The position numbers and the translations under genes were made by a program. From contig NZ_CP077079.1 of NCBI RefSeq assembly GCF_019139815.1, positions 1,922,001 to 1,986,000 on the forward strand: 64,000 nucleotides of DNA, given 5' to 3'. Below the pieces are notes generated by a model. The model had not been told where the DNA came from. It saw nothing but the letters and a program-made list of their open reading frames with translations, and made no database searches. Source of the stretch: Pseudomonas asgharzadehiana (lineage in GTDB: Bacteria; Pseudomonadota; Gammaproteobacteria; Pseudomonadales; Pseudomonadaceae). Shown here piece by piece: positions 42,952-52,267 of the stretch; the stretch's first letter is position 1; each line of letters opens with the position of its first letter.

Positions 42952-43831
42952 AGCCTTCGAGGATGTAATCGGCCAGGCATTCGGTGATGGGCGACGCCAT
43001 CGCCGGGTTGCGTAGCAGGCGCAGGTTCATCGAAGGCAATGGCGGAAAGCCTTCGTTGCTGCCCAGTATCCGCAAGTCTTCGGTCACCAGGCTTTCCATG
43101 CTGGCCATGACCGCCAGCCCGGCGCCGACCACGCTCTGAATCGCCGCGCAATTGGAGCTGTGATAGGCCAGGCGGTAGTCGAGCCCGGCCGCATCCAATG
43201 CCGTTTGGATCCACTGGGTACCGAAGCAATCGGTCCCCGAAACGGCTAAAGGCACGACCTGGTGCTCATCCACGCAAAAACTCTGCGCCGCTGCCCATAC
43301 CAGGCGCTCAGTGCGCAACAGTTCTCCAATGTCATCGCCGGGCTGGCGGCTGATCACGGTCAAGGCCAAATCCCTGCGTTGCATTAATACTTGCGACGAC
43401 TCGCAGTGCATCTCGATCTGGATCAGCGGATAAGCCTTGGAAAACCGTTTGAGAATCCCAGGAAGAAAGCGCATCACATAATCATCCGGCGTGCCGATGC
43501 GCACCAGGCCCACCATGTGCGGTTCGCGCAGGGTGTTGAACACTTCGCTGTGCAGTTTGAGGATGCGCCGCGCATACCCGAGCAACACCTGGCCTTCGGG
43601 AGTCAGCCGCACCTGCCGGCCATCGCGCTCGAACAGCTTGCGTTGCAGCACGTCTTCTTCCAAGCGCTTCATCTGCATGCTCACGGCTGATTGCGTGCGG
43701 TTGACCTGCTCGCCGGCGCGGGTAAAACCGCCTTGGTCGGCGATGGCGACGAAGGTGCGCAGCACATCGGTGTCGATACTCGGGTAGCTGGACAATTGAT
43801 CAAACTCTGAGATGTATTGCATTAAAAACAT
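42941..43831 (-). CDS. LysR-family transcriptional regulator
   Basis: A 296-residue LysR regulator with helix-turn-helix VLRTFVAIADQGGFTRAGEQ and RTQSAVSMQMKRLEEDVLQR. The effector domain begins near VGLVRIGTPDDYVMRFLPGI. The TPDDYVxxFLPxIL pattern is common in a widespread uncharacterised LysR group. Two start codons fit, ATG at 43831 and at 43822, with no clear ribosome-binding site for either. Its 3' end overlaps the exporter gene by 11 bases on the opposite strand. It is divergent from the DUF1127 gene, a common regulator/target arrangement. Confidence 0.9.
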   Translation of the reverse strand: MFLMQYISEFDQLSSYPSIDTDVLRTFVAIADQGGFTRAGEQVNRTQSAVSMQMKRLEEDVLQRKLFERDGRQVRLTPEGQVLLGYARRILKLHSEVFNTLREPHMVGLVRIGTPDDYVMRFLPGILKRFSKAYPLIQIEMHCESSQVLMQRRDLALTVISRQPGDDIGELLRTERLVWAAAQSFCVDEHQVVPLAVSGTDCFGTQWIQTALDAAGLDYRLAYHSSNCAAIQSVVGAGLAVMASMESLVTEDLRILGSNEGFPPLPSMNLRLLRNPAMASPITECLADYILEGFKL

Positions 43832-43892
43832 TCGTTGGATTGATCATAAGGCCGGGCACACACTTCCGTCATCCCCAAGGGAGGGCGAGAAG

Positions 43893-44099
43893 ATGAAAGG
43901 TCAACAAGGTTTTGTATTGATGGCTAAACGGCCGCTAGTCGGGCTGTTCCACACCCTGGCGCGTTGGCAGGCCTTGCACCGCGAGCGCCAGATGCTGGCG
44001 AGCATGAGCGACGATGCGCTCAAGGACATCGGCCTCAACCGCGCCGATGTGGAGCACGAAAATCATCGGCATTTCTGGGAAGACCCGCTGCGAAAATGA
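43893..44099 (+). CDS. DUF1127 small protein
   Basis: A 68-residue basic protein ending in the DUF1127 motif RQMLASMSDDALKDIGLNRA. DUF1127 proteins in alphaproteobacteria and others are small regulators of RNA turnover and of phosphate or carbon metabolism; the role in Pseudomonas is not known. The ATG at 43893 has GGGAGGGCGAGAAG upstream, a strong site, so the extra 27 codons open upstream are not used. It lies divergent to a LysR gene. Confidence 0.88.
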   Translation: MKGQQGFVLMAKRPLVGLFHTLARWQALHRERQMLASMSDDALKDIGLNRADVEHENHRHFWEDPLRK

Positions 44100-44144
44100 T
44101 GCGGGATGCAGTAGGGTAGGTCGCGCGCACTCAAGGAGATGTAC

Positions 44145-45377
44145 ATGCTCGCCGACCTGGCATTTTCCCTCAAGCAAGCTCGACGCATGGCTCTGGCGGC
44201 CCAGGGCTTTTCCGGGCGCCAGGCGCCTGCGCTGATCAAGGCTGCGCACCTTAACCGCCTGATCGAACGCCTGGGCGTGTTGCAGATCGATTCTGTCAAC
44301 GCGGTGGTGCGCTCTCATTACCTGCCGCTGTTTTCCCGGCTGGGCAGTTATTCCCCGTTGATACTTGAACAGGCGGCCTGGAGCCAGGGACGACGGCGTT
44401 CGTTGTTCGAGTATTGGGGGCATGAGGCGTCATTGCTGCCCATGGCGCTGTACCCGTTGATGCGTTGGCGCATGGCGCGGGCGCAGCGCGGGCAAGGCAT
44501 TTACTCGCAAATGGCGCGTTTTGGGCGCGAGCGGCAGGCGACTATCGAGCGTGTGTTGAAGACCGTCGAACAACAGGGCGCGCTGGGCGCGGGCAGTTTG
44601 TCCACCCGTGAAGAGCGCGCCGGCCCCTGGTGGGACTGGAGCGATGAAAAACATGCGCTGGAATGGCTGTTCGCCGCCGGCCTGGTCACCGTCGCGGGGC
44701 GACGCGGGTTCGAACGGCTCTACGATCTACCCGAACGTGTCATCCCCGCCGACATCCTGCAACGCGCGCCCCTGACCGAAGCCGAGGCCCAGCGCGGCCT
44801 GCTGTTGCACAGCGCGACAGCCCTGGGCGTGGGCACCGAAAAAGACCTGCGCGATTATTTTCGCCTGGACCCCGCCGATAGCCGCAGTCGCTTGGCCGAA
44901 TTGGTCGAGGATGGCCAGTTGCTCGCGTGTCAGGTGCAGGGCTGGAAGCAAGCGGCGTACTGTCTCCCCGAGCCGAAGGTGCCACGCAAGGTGGCAGCCA
45001 GCGCCTTGCTGTCGCCCTTCGATTCGTTGATCTGGGAGCGCAGCCGCACCGAGCGTTTATTTGATTTCCGTTACCGGCTGGAGATCTACACCCCGCAACA
45101 CAAGCGGGTGTATGGCTACTACGTGCTGCCGTTTTTGCATCACGAGCGGATTGCCGCGCGGATCGACCTGCGTGCCGAACGCGCCAACGGGCGCCTGGCG
45201 GTGCATGCGGTACACGAAGAAGAACCGGGGCTGGATGAGGAAGGCCTGCTGGCGCTTGCGCTGAACCTGCGGCAAATGGCGAGCTGGCTTGGGCTGGAGC
45301 AGGTCCAGCTCAATTGCCAAAGGCCGAGTGCCGCCCGGTTAAGGGCGGCGATGATCAGGCTGGAGATTGATTTCTAG
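44145..45377 (+). CDS. YcaQ-like winged-helix DNA glycosylase
   Basis: A 410-residue HTH_42/YcaQ family protein. E. coli YcaQ (AlkX) unhooks interstrand DNA crosslinks made by nitrogen mustards. Visible family features are LNRLIERLGVLQIDSVNAVV, RSHYLPLFSRLGSY, FEYWGHEASLLPMALYPL and, near the C-terminus, LLSPFDSLIWERSRTERLFD with FRYRLEIYTP. These are the catalytic and winged-helix segments of the family. AAGGAG at 44133-44138 supports the ATG at 44145; the ATG at 44139 is too close. Whether it has the same activity as YcaQ is inferred. Confidence 0.87.
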   Translation: MLADLAFSLKQARRMALAAQGFSGRQAPALIKAAHLNRLIERLGVLQIDSVNAVVRSHYLPLFSRLGSYSPLILEQAAWSQGRRRSLFEYWGHEASLLPMALYPLMRWRMARAQRGQGIYSQMARFGRERQATIERVLKTVEQQGALGAGSLSTREERAGPWWDWSDEKHALEWLFAAGLVTVAGRRGFERLYDLPERVIPADILQRAPLTEAEAQRGLLLHSATALGVGTEKDLRDYFRLDPADSRSRLAELVEDGQLLACQVQGWKQAAYCLPEPKVPRKVAASALLSPFDSLIWERSRTERLFDFRYRLEIYTPQHKRVYGYYVLPFLHHERIAARIDLRAERANGRLAVHAVHEEEPGLDEEGLLALALNLRQMASWLGLEQVQLNCQRPSAARLRAAMIRLEIDF

Positions 45378-45384
45378 GGGCTGA

Positions 45385-45402
45385 TCGCGGGCTTGCCCGC
45401 GA
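45385..45402. terminator. Short palindrome between convergent genes
   Basis: TCGCGGG and CCCGCGA arms with a four-base loop (45385-45402) lie between the stops of the YcaQ-like gene and the class II DAHP synthase gene. The form (CGCGGGCTTGCCCGCG) is another Pseudomonas REP half-element. It could end both transcripts, but there is no T-run on either side. Confidence 0.5.
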
Positions 45403-45428
45403 GGGCGTCAGTTCAGTCGGCAAGTCTC

Positions 45429-46775
45429 TCAGCGCTTGACCTGCTTCAAGGTCTCGGCAATCAGAAACGCCAGCTCCAGCGACTGATCGGCGTTCATCCG
45501 TGGGTCGCAATGGGTGTGGTAGCGGTCGGACAAGCCGTCTTCGGTGATCGGTCGCGCGCCGCCGATGCACTCGGTGACGTTCTGCCCGGTCATCTCGATA
45601 TGAATCCCGCCGGCATAGGTGCCCTCGGCCTGGTGTACCTGGAAGAACTCCTTCACTTCACCGAGGATCTGCGCAAAGTCGCGGGTCTTGTAGCCGCTGC
45701 TGGCCTTGATGGTGTTGCCGTGCATCGGGTCCGAACTCCACAGCACCTGTTTGCCCTCGCGCTGCACGGCGCGGATCAGGTCTGGCAAATGATCGCCGAC
45801 CTTGCCGGCGCCCATGCGCGCGATCAAGTTGAGGCGGCCGGGGTCGTTGTCCGGGTTGAGGATATCGATCAGGCGGATCAGGTCATCGGGGTTCATGCTC
45901 GGGCCGACCTTGACGCCGATCGGGTTGTTCACCCCGCGCAGGAATTCCACGTGAGCGCCATCCAACTGACGGGTGCGGTCGCCGATCCACAGCATGTGGG
46001 CCGAGCAGTCGTAGTAGTCATTGGTCAGGCTGTCGCGGCGCACGAAGGCTTGTTCATAGTTGAGCAGCAACGCTTCGTGGGCGGTGAAAAAGCTGGTTTC
46101 GCGCAGTTGCGGCGAGCTGTCCATGCCGCAGGCGCGCATGAACGCCAGGGTTTCATCGATGCGGTCGGCCAGTTGGCTGTATTTCTCGGCCAGCGCAGAG
46201 TTGGCGATAAAGTCCAGGTTCCACTTGTGCACCTGATGCAAGTCGGCAAAGCCGCCCTGGGCAAAGGCACGCAGCAAGTTGAGGGTGGCGGTGGACTGAT
46301 GGTAGGACTGCAGCAGGCGGTCCGGGTCCGGCACGCGGCTTTTTTCGTCGAAGCCGATGCCGTTGACGATATCGCCACGGTAGGCGGGCAGGGTGATGCC
46401 GTCGATGGTCTCATCGTTGGCCGAGCGCGGCTTGGCGAACTGGCCGGCCATGCGCCCGACTTTCACCACCGGGCAGCCGGCGGCGAAAGTCATGACGATC
46501 GCCATCTGCAGCAGCACCTTGAAGGTGTCGCGGATTTTCGCGGCGGAGAACTCGACGAAACTCTCGGCGCAATCGCCGCCTTGCAGCAGGAAGGCGCGGC
46601 CCTGGGTTACCTCGGAAAACTGACGGCGCAACTCGCGCGCTTCCCCGGCAAACACCAATGGCGGGTAGCTGGCCAGGCTCTGCTCTACCTGCAACAGGTG
46701 TGCGGCGTCCGGGTACTGGGGTTGTTGCTGGATCGGCAGGGCGCGCCAGCTGTCGGGGCTCCAGGGTTGGCTCAT
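45429..46775 (-). CDS. 3-deoxy-7-phosphoheptulonate synthase, class II
   Basis: A plant-type (class II) DAHP synthase of 448 residues, the alternative enzyme for the first step of the shikimate pathway; in P. aeruginosa the class II enzymes are allosterically regulated or tied to phenazine formation. The signature segments are [73 protein letters not shown] and [19 protein letters not shown]. No sequence likeness to the class I gene at 30.5 kb. The start is ATG at 46775 ([10 protein letters not shown]) rather than the ATG one codon earlier. Confidence 0.93.
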   Translation of the reverse strand: MSQPWSPDSWRALPIQQQPQYPDAAHLLQVEQSLASYPPLVFAGEARELRRQFSEVTQGRAFLLQGGDCAESFVEFSAAKIRDTFKVLLQMAIVMTFAAGCPVVKVGRMAGQFAKPRSANDETIDGITLPAYRGDIVNGIGFDEKSRVPDPDRLLQSYHQSTATLNLLRAFAQGGFADLHQVHKWNLDFIANSALAEKYSQLADRIDETLAFMRACGMDSSPQLRETSFFTAHEALLLNYEQAFVRRDSLTNDYYDCSAHMLWIGDRTRQLDGAHVEFLRGVNNPIGVKVGPSMNPDDLIRLIDILNPDNDPGRLNLIARMGAGKVGDHLPDLIRAVQREGKQVLWSSDPMHGNTIKASSGYKTRDFAQILGEVKEFFQVHQAEGTYAGGIHIEMTGQNVTECIGGARPITEDGLSDRYHTHCDPRMNADQSLELAFLIAETLKQVKR

Positions 46776-46899
46776 CATGAACTCGATTGGGTGATTGACG
46801 GTCGGGCGCCAATGTTATCAGCAATTAGTGCGTGACCTGCTGCTGCCGGTTGGCCGACAATCGCGCCTTTGCCGTGCGGTAAACCCTTTAGGAGTAGTG

Positions 46900-47655
46900 A
46901 TGACCGAGGAGCGTGTCGAGCGCCTGCTGGCTGAAGTCCATGATGATTTCGGCATGATCCGCGTGCTCGAAGTGGCCGATTACCGTTTTCTCGAGTTCGG
47001 CGATGCCATCGAGCAAAGCTGCGTGTTCACCGCCGATCCGAGTTGGCTGGAGTACGACTACACCCGCGCGATGCTGATCGGCGCGTTGTGCCATGAACAG
47101 CCGGAGAGTGCATTGTTCCTCGGTTTGGGCGCCGGTACGTTGACCCAGGCCTGCCTCAAGTTCCTGCCGCTGGAGGACGTCGAAGCCATCGAACTGCGCC
47201 CCGATGTGCCGCGCCTGGCCATTGAATTCATGGGGTTGGATGACGATCCGCGGTTGTACATCCGCATCGGCGACGCCCTGGATTTGTTGGAGACCGCTGA
47301 ATCGGCTGACCTGATTTTCGTCGACCTGTATACCGATGTCGGCCCCGGAGTCGGGCACCTGGCCTGGACTTTCCTGGAAAACTGTCAGAAAAAACTCAAC
47401 CCCGGCGGCTGGCTGGTGATCAACCAGTGGGCCACCGACGATGGCAAGCCCCTGGGGGCGGCCTTGTTGCGTGGGTTGTATCACCGGCATTACTGGGAAC
47501 TGCCGGTGAAGGAGGGCAATGTGATTCTGTTGGTGCCTTCGGAGCTTGATCAGGAACTCGACCTTGGCGCGCTCACGGCCCGCGCCGAGGCGCTGGCGCC
47601 GCGTTTGGGGTATTCGTTGCAGGCGTTGATCAAGGCGATTCGGCCGGCGACCTAG
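46900..47655 (+). CDS. Spermidine synthase-like methyltransferase-fold protein
   Basis: A 251-residue Rossmann-fold protein of the spermidine synthase (SpeE-like) superfamily. It contains LFLGLGAGTLTQACLKFLPL (nucleotide loop; the usual G-G-G-D-G is replaced by G-L-G-A-G), VEAIELRPDVPRLAIEFMGL and the acidic DLIFVDLYTDVGPG. The substitution suggests it is not a classical aminopropyltransferase. Many Pseudomonas genes annotated this way have no known substrate. The ATG at 46900 has TAGGAG upstream. It is divergent from the class II DAHP synthase, with 124 bases between. Confidence 0.85.
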   Translation: MTEERVERLLAEVHDDFGMIRVLEVADYRFLEFGDAIEQSCVFTADPSWLEYDYTRAMLIGALCHEQPESALFLGLGAGTLTQACLKFLPLEDVEAIELRPDVPRLAIEFMGLDDDPRLYIRIGDALDLLETAESADLIFVDLYTDVGPGVGHLAWTFLENCQKKLNPGGWLVINQWATDDGKPLGAALLRGLYHRHYWELPVKEGNVILLVPSELDQELDLGALTARAEALAPRLGYSLQALIKAIRPAT

Positions 47656-47670
47656 TTGTCTGTCCTGACG

Positions 47671-47695
47671 CCATCGGGGGCTTGCTCCCGATGGC
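47671..47695. repeat. Single REP palindrome
   Basis: CCATCGGG and CCCGATGG arms around GGCTTGCT (within 47671-47695) form a lone copy of the same REP core found at 29.2 and 40.5 kb. It lies in the gap between the convergent SpeE-like and crotonase genes and may end both transcripts. Confidence 0.7.
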
Positions 47696-47710
47696 GGCCG
47701 TACAGCCAAC

Positions 47711-48502
47711 TCAAATCCCCTTGAACACTCCCGGCCGCTTCTCGACCATTGCCCGCACCCCTTCCCTGGCATCTTCGCTGTTAAACAATTTGTCCACCAT
47801 CGGCGGCAAGGCTGCGGCGGCCACCGTCTCGCCTTCCATGCGCGCCAACCGTGCCGACATCAACGTAGCCTGCACGCCCAGCGGTGCCTGGCGGGCGATG
47901 CGGCTGGCCAGTTCGATGGCACGCGGTAGCAGGTCCTCGCTGGCCATCACTTCCTGCACCAGCCCCAGGCGCAGCGCTTCATGGGCATCGAATTCATCGC
48001 CGGTAAGCAGCCAACGCATGGCGTTACCCCAGCCGGCGATCTGATGAAAGCGCAATGTCGCGCCGCCAAACGGAAAGATCCCACGCTGTACTTCCATCTG
48101 CGCAAAGCGCGTATTGCTCGCGCACAGGTTGATATCAGCCGCCAGCATCAACTCGATACCGAGCGTCAGGCAGTAACCCTGGGCGGCGACAATCACCGGC
48201 TTGCTCACGCGTGGGCCGGCAAATACGCCCCATGGATCACAGCCTCCCAGTGGCGGCTGCCAGCCCCCGGCCATCACGGCGCTGACATTGGCCAGGTCCA
48301 GGCCGGCGGTGAAGTGGTCGCCGTGAGCAAATACCACCGCGACGCGTGCAGCCTCGTTTCGATCAAATTCGCCATACGCCAGGCTCAATTGGTTGAGCAA
48401 CTCCAGGTCAAAGGCGTTGCGCTTGGCCACCCGGTCCAGGCCCAACAGCAGGACATGGCCCTGGAGTTCACGACTGACACGGCTGCTGCTGGCTAGATTC
48501 AT
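47711..48502 (-). CDS. Enoyl-CoA hydratase/isomerase (crotonase) family protein
   Basis: A 263-residue crotonase-fold enzyme acting on acyl-CoA esters. Conserved parts: RVAKRNAFDLELLNQLSLAY, the first oxyanion loop HGDHFTAGLDLANV, and the second region AAQGYCLTLGIELMLAADI with LCASNTRFAQMEVQRGIFPFG. Family members need two glutamates near positions 105 and 125 for hydration. The corresponding site here includes the E of ELMLAAD and the E of QMEVQRG, so hydratase activity is possible but the substrate is unknown. The ATG at 48502 begins MNLASSSRVSR; the longer frame is not supported. Confidence 0.87.
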   Translation of the reverse strand: MNLASSSRVSRELQGHVLLLGLDRVAKRNAFDLELLNQLSLAYGEFDRNEAARVAVVFAHGDHFTAGLDLANVSAVMAGGWQPPLGGCDPWGVFAGPRVSKPVIVAAQGYCLTLGIELMLAADINLCASNTRFAQMEVQRGIFPFGGATLRFHQIAGWGNAMRWLLTGDEFDAHEALRLGLVQEVMASEDLLPRAIELASRIARQAPLGVQATLMSARLARMEGETVAAAALPPMVDKLFNSEDAREGVRAMVEKRPGVFKGI

Positions 48503-48697
48503 CGGGGGTGCCCTCGGGTGCGGGGAAGGGTTTCGGACCAAAGGTCTTCAGGGTTGGGTGAACCGTTTAAGCTTTATGACCAACAGCGCCGGGCCTTTAA
48601 AAATAGACCCTGGCGGTGTTATCTGCAAAGACTGTGATTCAGCGCGGTTTATCGGCGCTTGCTGATAAAAAAAGCTCCCTTTTTCAGGTATTTCCGG

Positions 48698-48703
48698 TAT
48701 AGT
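48698..48703 (+). promoter_or_regulatory. Likely -10 element of deaD
   Basis: TATAGT at 48698-48703 (5 of 6 bases of the consensus) within an otherwise AT-rich stretch. No good TTGACA-like box lies 16-18 bases upstream, so the promoter is either weak, activator-dependent or uses another recognition mode. It would yield a leader of about 214 bases. Confidence 0.4.
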
Positions 48704-48709
48704 GCGCGC

Positions 48710-48923
48710 CGGCCTTTAACCGGGCCGCGTTTAGGTAGCGCAATTCCCCGAAGTCAGCTTCGGCTGCACGTCCGCACAGCGGACTCTTCCTTGACGAATC
48801 TTTTTCATTCATTCGTTTTCGCAAATCCCCGCCGACAAAGCAGCCAGGGCGACTCTTGAGTCTCAACACGGCATGCGCAGCTTTGGAGCATGGGTCTTTG
48901 CGGATGCACTTAGAGGCAGACCC
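48710..48923 (+). other. deaD: Long structured leader of deaD
   Basis: About 214 bases between the probable start point and the deaD ATG, with no open frame of note. Clear stems are CCGAAG/CTTCGG with a TCAG tetraloop (48748-48763) and GTCCGC/GCGGAC with an ACA loop (48770-48784). An AT-rich stretch follows at 48785-48830. DEAD-box cold-shock helicase mRNAs commonly carry long leaders that control translation in the cold; this one fits that pattern but is not proven. Confidence 0.55.
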
Positions 48924-50597
48924 ATGACCCAGGAAACCGGCGGCTTCGCCGCTTTTAATCTTAACCCGAACATTCTCGCTGCCGTCATTGCGACCGGCTA
49001 CGAAGAACCTTCGGCTATTCAGCAGCAATCGATCCCGATCATCATGGCCGGCCAGGACATGATTGGCCAGGCGCAAACCGGTACCGGTAAAACCGCCGCG
49101 TTCGCCCTGCCTATCCTGCACTGCATCGATCCTGCAAAGCGCGAACCGCAAGCCCTGATCCTGGCGCCAACCCGTGAGTTGGCGCTGCAAGTAGCAACCG
49201 CTTTCGAAACCTACGCCAAGCAAATGCCAGGCGTAACCGTTGTGGCCGTTTACGGCGGCGCGCCTATGGGCCCACAACTGAAAGCCATCCGTAACGGCGC
49301 ACAGATCGTCGTCGCCACCCCGGGCCGTCTGTGCGACCACCTGCGTCGCGACGAAAAAGTCCTGTCGACCGTGAATCACCTGGTGCTCGACGAAGCTGAC
49401 GAAATGCTCAAGCTGGGCTTCATGGATGACTTGGAAGTCATCTTCAAGGCTCTGCCACCGACCCGTCAGACCGTACTGTTCTCGGCTACCCTGCCACAGT
49501 CGATCCGTGCCATTGCCGAACGCCACCTGCGCGATCCGCAACACGTGAAGATCCAGACCAAGACCCAGACCGTTACCGCGATCGAACAGGCTCACCTGTT
49601 GGTTCACGCTGACCAGAAGACCTCGGCTGTATTGAGCCTGCTGGAAGTCGAAGACTTCGATGCCCTGATCATGTTCGTGCGCACCAAGCAAGCGACCCTG
49701 GACCTGGCCAGTGCCCTGGAAGCCAAAGGCTATAAAGCCGCTGCGCTGAACGGTGACATTGCCCAGAACCAGCGTGAGCGCGTCATCGATTCCCTCAAGG
49801 ATGGCCGCCTGGACATCGTTGTGGCAACCGACGTAGCCGCTCGTGGTCTAGACGTTCCACGTATCACCCACGTGTTCAACGTTGACATGCCTTACGATCC
49901 GGAGTCCTACGTTCACCGTATCGGCCGTACCGGCCGTGCGGGTCGCGAAGGTCGCGCACTGCTGCTGGTGACTCCACGTGAGCGCCGCATGCTGCAAGTG
50001 ATCGAGCGCGTAACCGGTCAGAAAGTCGCCGAAGTCCGCCTGCCGGATGCCCAGGCCGTTCTTGATGCCCGCATCAAGAAACTGACCAACAGCCTGGCAC
50101 CGCTGGTGGCTGACGCCGAATCGACCCACGGCGATCTGCTGGACCGCCTGACCGCCGATATCGGGTGCACCCCGCGTGCCCTGGCCGCAGCCCTGCTGCG
50201 CAAAGCTACCAACGGTCAGGCCCTGACCCTGGCCGCCATCGAGAAAGAACGCCCGCTGGTACCGAACAACGCGCCACGCGGTGATCGTCCAGAGCGTACC
50301 GGCGACCGCCCGGACCGTGGCGATCGTGAGCGTCGTGCTCCGGTTCCATTGGCTGAAGGTCGTGCTCGTTGCCGTACCGCGCTGGGCGCGCGTGACGGTA
50401 TCGCCGCCAAGAACCTACTGGGCGCTATCCTCAATGAGGGTGGCCTGGCACGTGAAGCCATCGGTCGCATCCAGGTTCGTGACAGCTTCTCGTTGGTAGA
50501 GCTGCCGGAAGACGGTCTGGAAAAACTGCTGACCAAGCTGAAAGACACTCGCGTGGCCGGTAAGCAGTTGAAGCTGCGTCGCTACCGCGAAGATTGA
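48924..50597 (+). CDS. deaD: DEAD-box RNA helicase with DbpA-type C-terminal domain (DeaD/CsdA)
   Basis: A 557-residue ATP-dependent RNA helicase. Motifs seen in order: Q motif (SAIQQQSIPIIMAGQDM), Walker A AQTGTGKTAAFALP, PTRELALQVA, the DEAD box LDEADEML, SATLPQSIRA, ATDVAARGLDVPR and HRIGRTGRAGREG. After a basic low-complexity linker (about 455-485) comes a DbpA-like RNA-binding domain (GIAAKNLLGAILNEGGLARE and later). The presence of this domain and the long leader argue for the cold-shock helicase DeaD/CsdA, which helps ribosome assembly and mRNA decay. An intrinsic terminator follows. Confidence 0.95.
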   Translation: MTQETGGFAAFNLNPNILAAVIATGYEEPSAIQQQSIPIIMAGQDMIGQAQTGTGKTAAFALPILHCIDPAKREPQALILAPTRELALQVATAFETYAKQMPGVTVVAVYGGAPMGPQLKAIRNGAQIVVATPGRLCDHLRRDEKVLSTVNHLVLDEADEMLKLGFMDDLEVIFKALPPTRQTVLFSATLPQSIRAIAERHLRDPQHVKIQTKTQTVTAIEQAHLLVHADQKTSAVLSLLEVEDFDALIMFVRTKQATLDLASALEAKGYKAAALNGDIAQNQRERVIDSLKDGRLDIVVATDVAARGLDVPRITHVFNVDMPYDPESYVHRIGRTGRAGREGRALLLVTPRERRMLQVIERVTGQKVAEVRLPDAQAVLDARIKKLTNSLAPLVADAESTHGDLLDRLTADIGCTPRALAAALLRKATNGQALTLAAIEKERPLVPNNAPRGDRPERTGDRPDRGDRERRAPVPLAEGRARCRTALGARDGIAAKNLLGAILNEGGLAREAIGRIQVRDSFSLVELPEDGLEKLLTKLKDTRVAGKQLKLRRYRED

Positions 50598-50625
50598 TCC
50601 GCCTCTTGGCTGATTGATCGCAGAT

Positions 50626-50656
50626 AAAAAATCCCCGACTGGTTCGGGGATTTTTT
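50626..50656 (+). terminator. Intrinsic terminator after deaD
   Basis: Arms AAAAAATCCCCGA (50626-50638) and TCGGGGATTTTTT (50644-50656) with a five-base loop, followed by more T. It serves deaD on the plus strand and, by symmetry, the convergent dioxygenase gene. Confidence 0.93.
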
Positions 50657-50680
50657 TTGTCTGGAAATTCGGGATCTGCG

Positions 50681-51448
50681 TCAGCCGAAGCGATAGATGT
50701 CCATTCCCAGGGCGCCCATGGTGAAGCCTTGGTGCGCGATGTTGAACTGACCGCCGGCACCGCGCGCAAAGTACAGCGGCAACAGATGCTCATCGCTGGG
50801 GTGGCTGCGCACGGCATGTGGGGCCTGGCGCCGGTAATCGTGCAGCGCGGCTTCATCATCGGCAGTCAGCTTGTCTACCATCCAATCGCGAAAGTCGCGT
50901 GCCCAGGGCTCGATGCTTTCAGGCCCGGCATGCCAGTCCAGCTCTCCCAGGTTATGGGTGATGCTGCCGGAACCGATCAGCAGCATGTCTTGTTCACGCA
51001 GCCCCGCCAAGGCGTGTCCGACTCGGGTTTGCAGGGCAGGGCCCATTCGGCTGGGCAGGGAAACCTGGACCACCGGGATATCCGCCTCGGGGTACATCAG
51101 CGACAGCGGCACCCAGGCGCCGTGGTCGAAAGGGCGTTTGTCATCGATTCGAGCTGCCAGGCCATCGGCGTGCAAGCGTTCGACGATCTCGCCCGCCAGC
51201 TGCGGGTCGCCCGGTGCCGGGTATTGCACGGCAAACAGCTCGCGAGGGAAGCCGCCGAAGTCGTGCCAGGTTTCGGGCGCCGCACTGCCGCTGACCAGCA
51301 GTTCATGGCTTTCCCAGTGTGCCGACACCACCACAATCGCCTTCGGGCGGGTTATTTGCGCCGCCAAACGTTGCAGCGCCGGGCCACTGGCGCCGGGTTG
51401 CAGGGCGAGCATCGGCGAACCGTGAGAGATAAACAGGCTAGGGAGCAT
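50681..51448 (-). CDS. DODA-type extradiol dioxygenase (YgiD-like)
   Basis: A 255-residue LigB/DODA family protein like E. coli YgiD (4,5-DOPA extradiol dioxygenase). The metal-ligand histidines are in LFISHGSPMLALQPG, VVVSAHWESHE and GSGSITHNLGELDWH; a further conserved stretch is KRPFDHGAWVPLSLMYPEAD. These enzymes use a non-heme metal to cleave catechol rings, but bacterial physiological substrates are unclear. The ATG at 51448 begins MLPSLFISHGSP; the open frame eight codons longer is not supported. It is divergent from tpm with a gap of 105 bases. Confidence 0.9.
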   Translation of the reverse strand: MLPSLFISHGSPMLALQPGASGPALQRLAAQITRPKAIVVVSAHWESHELLVSGSAAPETWHDFGGFPRELFAVQYPAPGDPQLAGEIVERLHADGLAARIDDKRPFDHGAWVPLSLMYPEADIPVVQVSLPSRMGPALQTRVGHALAGLREQDMLLIGSGSITHNLGELDWHAGPESIEPWARDFRDWMVDKLTADDEAALHDYRRQAPHAVRSHPSDEHLLPLYFARGAGGQFNIAHQGFTMGALGMDIYRFG

Positions 51449-51553
51449 AAGAGGGGTCCTGAGCGTTAACATGAGCCCATCTTCAATCAGATCATTGATC
51501 TAAATCTAATATAAGTTTTAGCGCTATTTGATCGATTTTTCAGAGGTGACCCC

Positions 51554-52210
51554 ATGGAGCCCACATTTTGGCAAGAGCGCTGGGCGCGCAATCAGATCGG
51601 CTTTCACTTGTCCGAGGTCAACCCTTACCTACTCCAGTATTGGCCGCAGCTGGACTTGGCTGAAGGCGCCAAGGTGCTGGTGCCATTGTGTGGCAAAAGC
51701 CTGGACCTGATCTGGCTGGCCAGTCATGGGCACCCTGTGCTCGGTATAGAACTGTCGGAGCTGGCGGTTGAAGCGTTCTTTGACGAGCAGAATCTGACGC
51801 CTCGCATCACTCGACGGGGCGAATTCAAGGTGTACCAGGCGGGTTCGATTGAACTGTGGTGCGGTGACTTCTTCGCCCTGGCTGCGGACGCAGTGGCCGA
51901 TTGCACCGCGCTCTACGACCGTGCCGCGTTGATTGCCTTGCCGCCATTGATGCGCGCGCGGTACGCCGAGCATCTAAGCGGCCTGTTGCAGCAGGGCTGC
52001 CAAGGGTTGCTGGTCACCCTCGACTACGACCAGACGCAAAAGGCCGGCCCACCCTTTGCAGTAACGGATGACGAAGTGAGGGTTCTGTTCGGGTCGCACT
52101 GGACCCAGCGGAAGCTTGCAGAGCAAGACATCCTGAGCGAGAGCTGGAAGTTCGTGCAGGACGGCGTCACGCACCTCGACGAGCGGGTCTACAGGCTCGT
52201 GCTGGAATAA
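51554..52210 (+). CDS. tpm: Thiopurine S-methyltransferase
   Basis: A 218-residue SAM-dependent methyltransferase of the TPMT family. Bacterial TPMT of pseudomonads also methylates selenium and tellurium oxyanions, giving volatile species and tellurite resistance; that is family knowledge and not visible here. Sequence landmarks are [17 protein letters not shown] at the start, [35 protein letters not shown] and the later [15 protein letters not shown]. The length is as in other bacterial TPMTs. The gene ends at a good terminator shared with htpX. Confidence 0.95.
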   Translation: MEPTFWQERWARNQIGFHLSEVNPYLLQYWPQLDLAEGAKVLVPLCGKSLDLIWLASHGHPVLGIELSELAVEAFFDEQNLTPRITRRGEFKVYQAGSIELWCGDFFALAADAVADCTALYDRAALIALPPLMRARYAEHLSGLLQQGCQGLLVTLDYDQTQKAGPPFAVTDDEVRVLFGSHWTQRKLAEQDILSESWKFVQDGVTHLDERVYRLVLE

Positions 52211-52224
52211 ACCGGGGCTCACAA

Positions 52225-52251
52225 AAAAGGAGCGATCCAGTCGCTCCTTTT
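52225..52251. terminator. Bidirectional terminator between tpm and htpX
   Basis: Eleven-base arms AAAAGGAGCGA (52225-52235) and TCGCTCCTTTT (52241-52251) with a five-base loop, between converging genes. A further A on one side and GTG on the other make it effective for both. Confidence 0.9.
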
Positions 52252-52267
52252 GTGTTTGCCGATGCTA

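Noticed and set aside
45393..46835. Long plus-strand open frame of 480 codons
   Set aside because: Antisense to the class II DAHP synthase gene, with no ribosome-binding site and a histidine/valine-rich composition typical of shadow frames.
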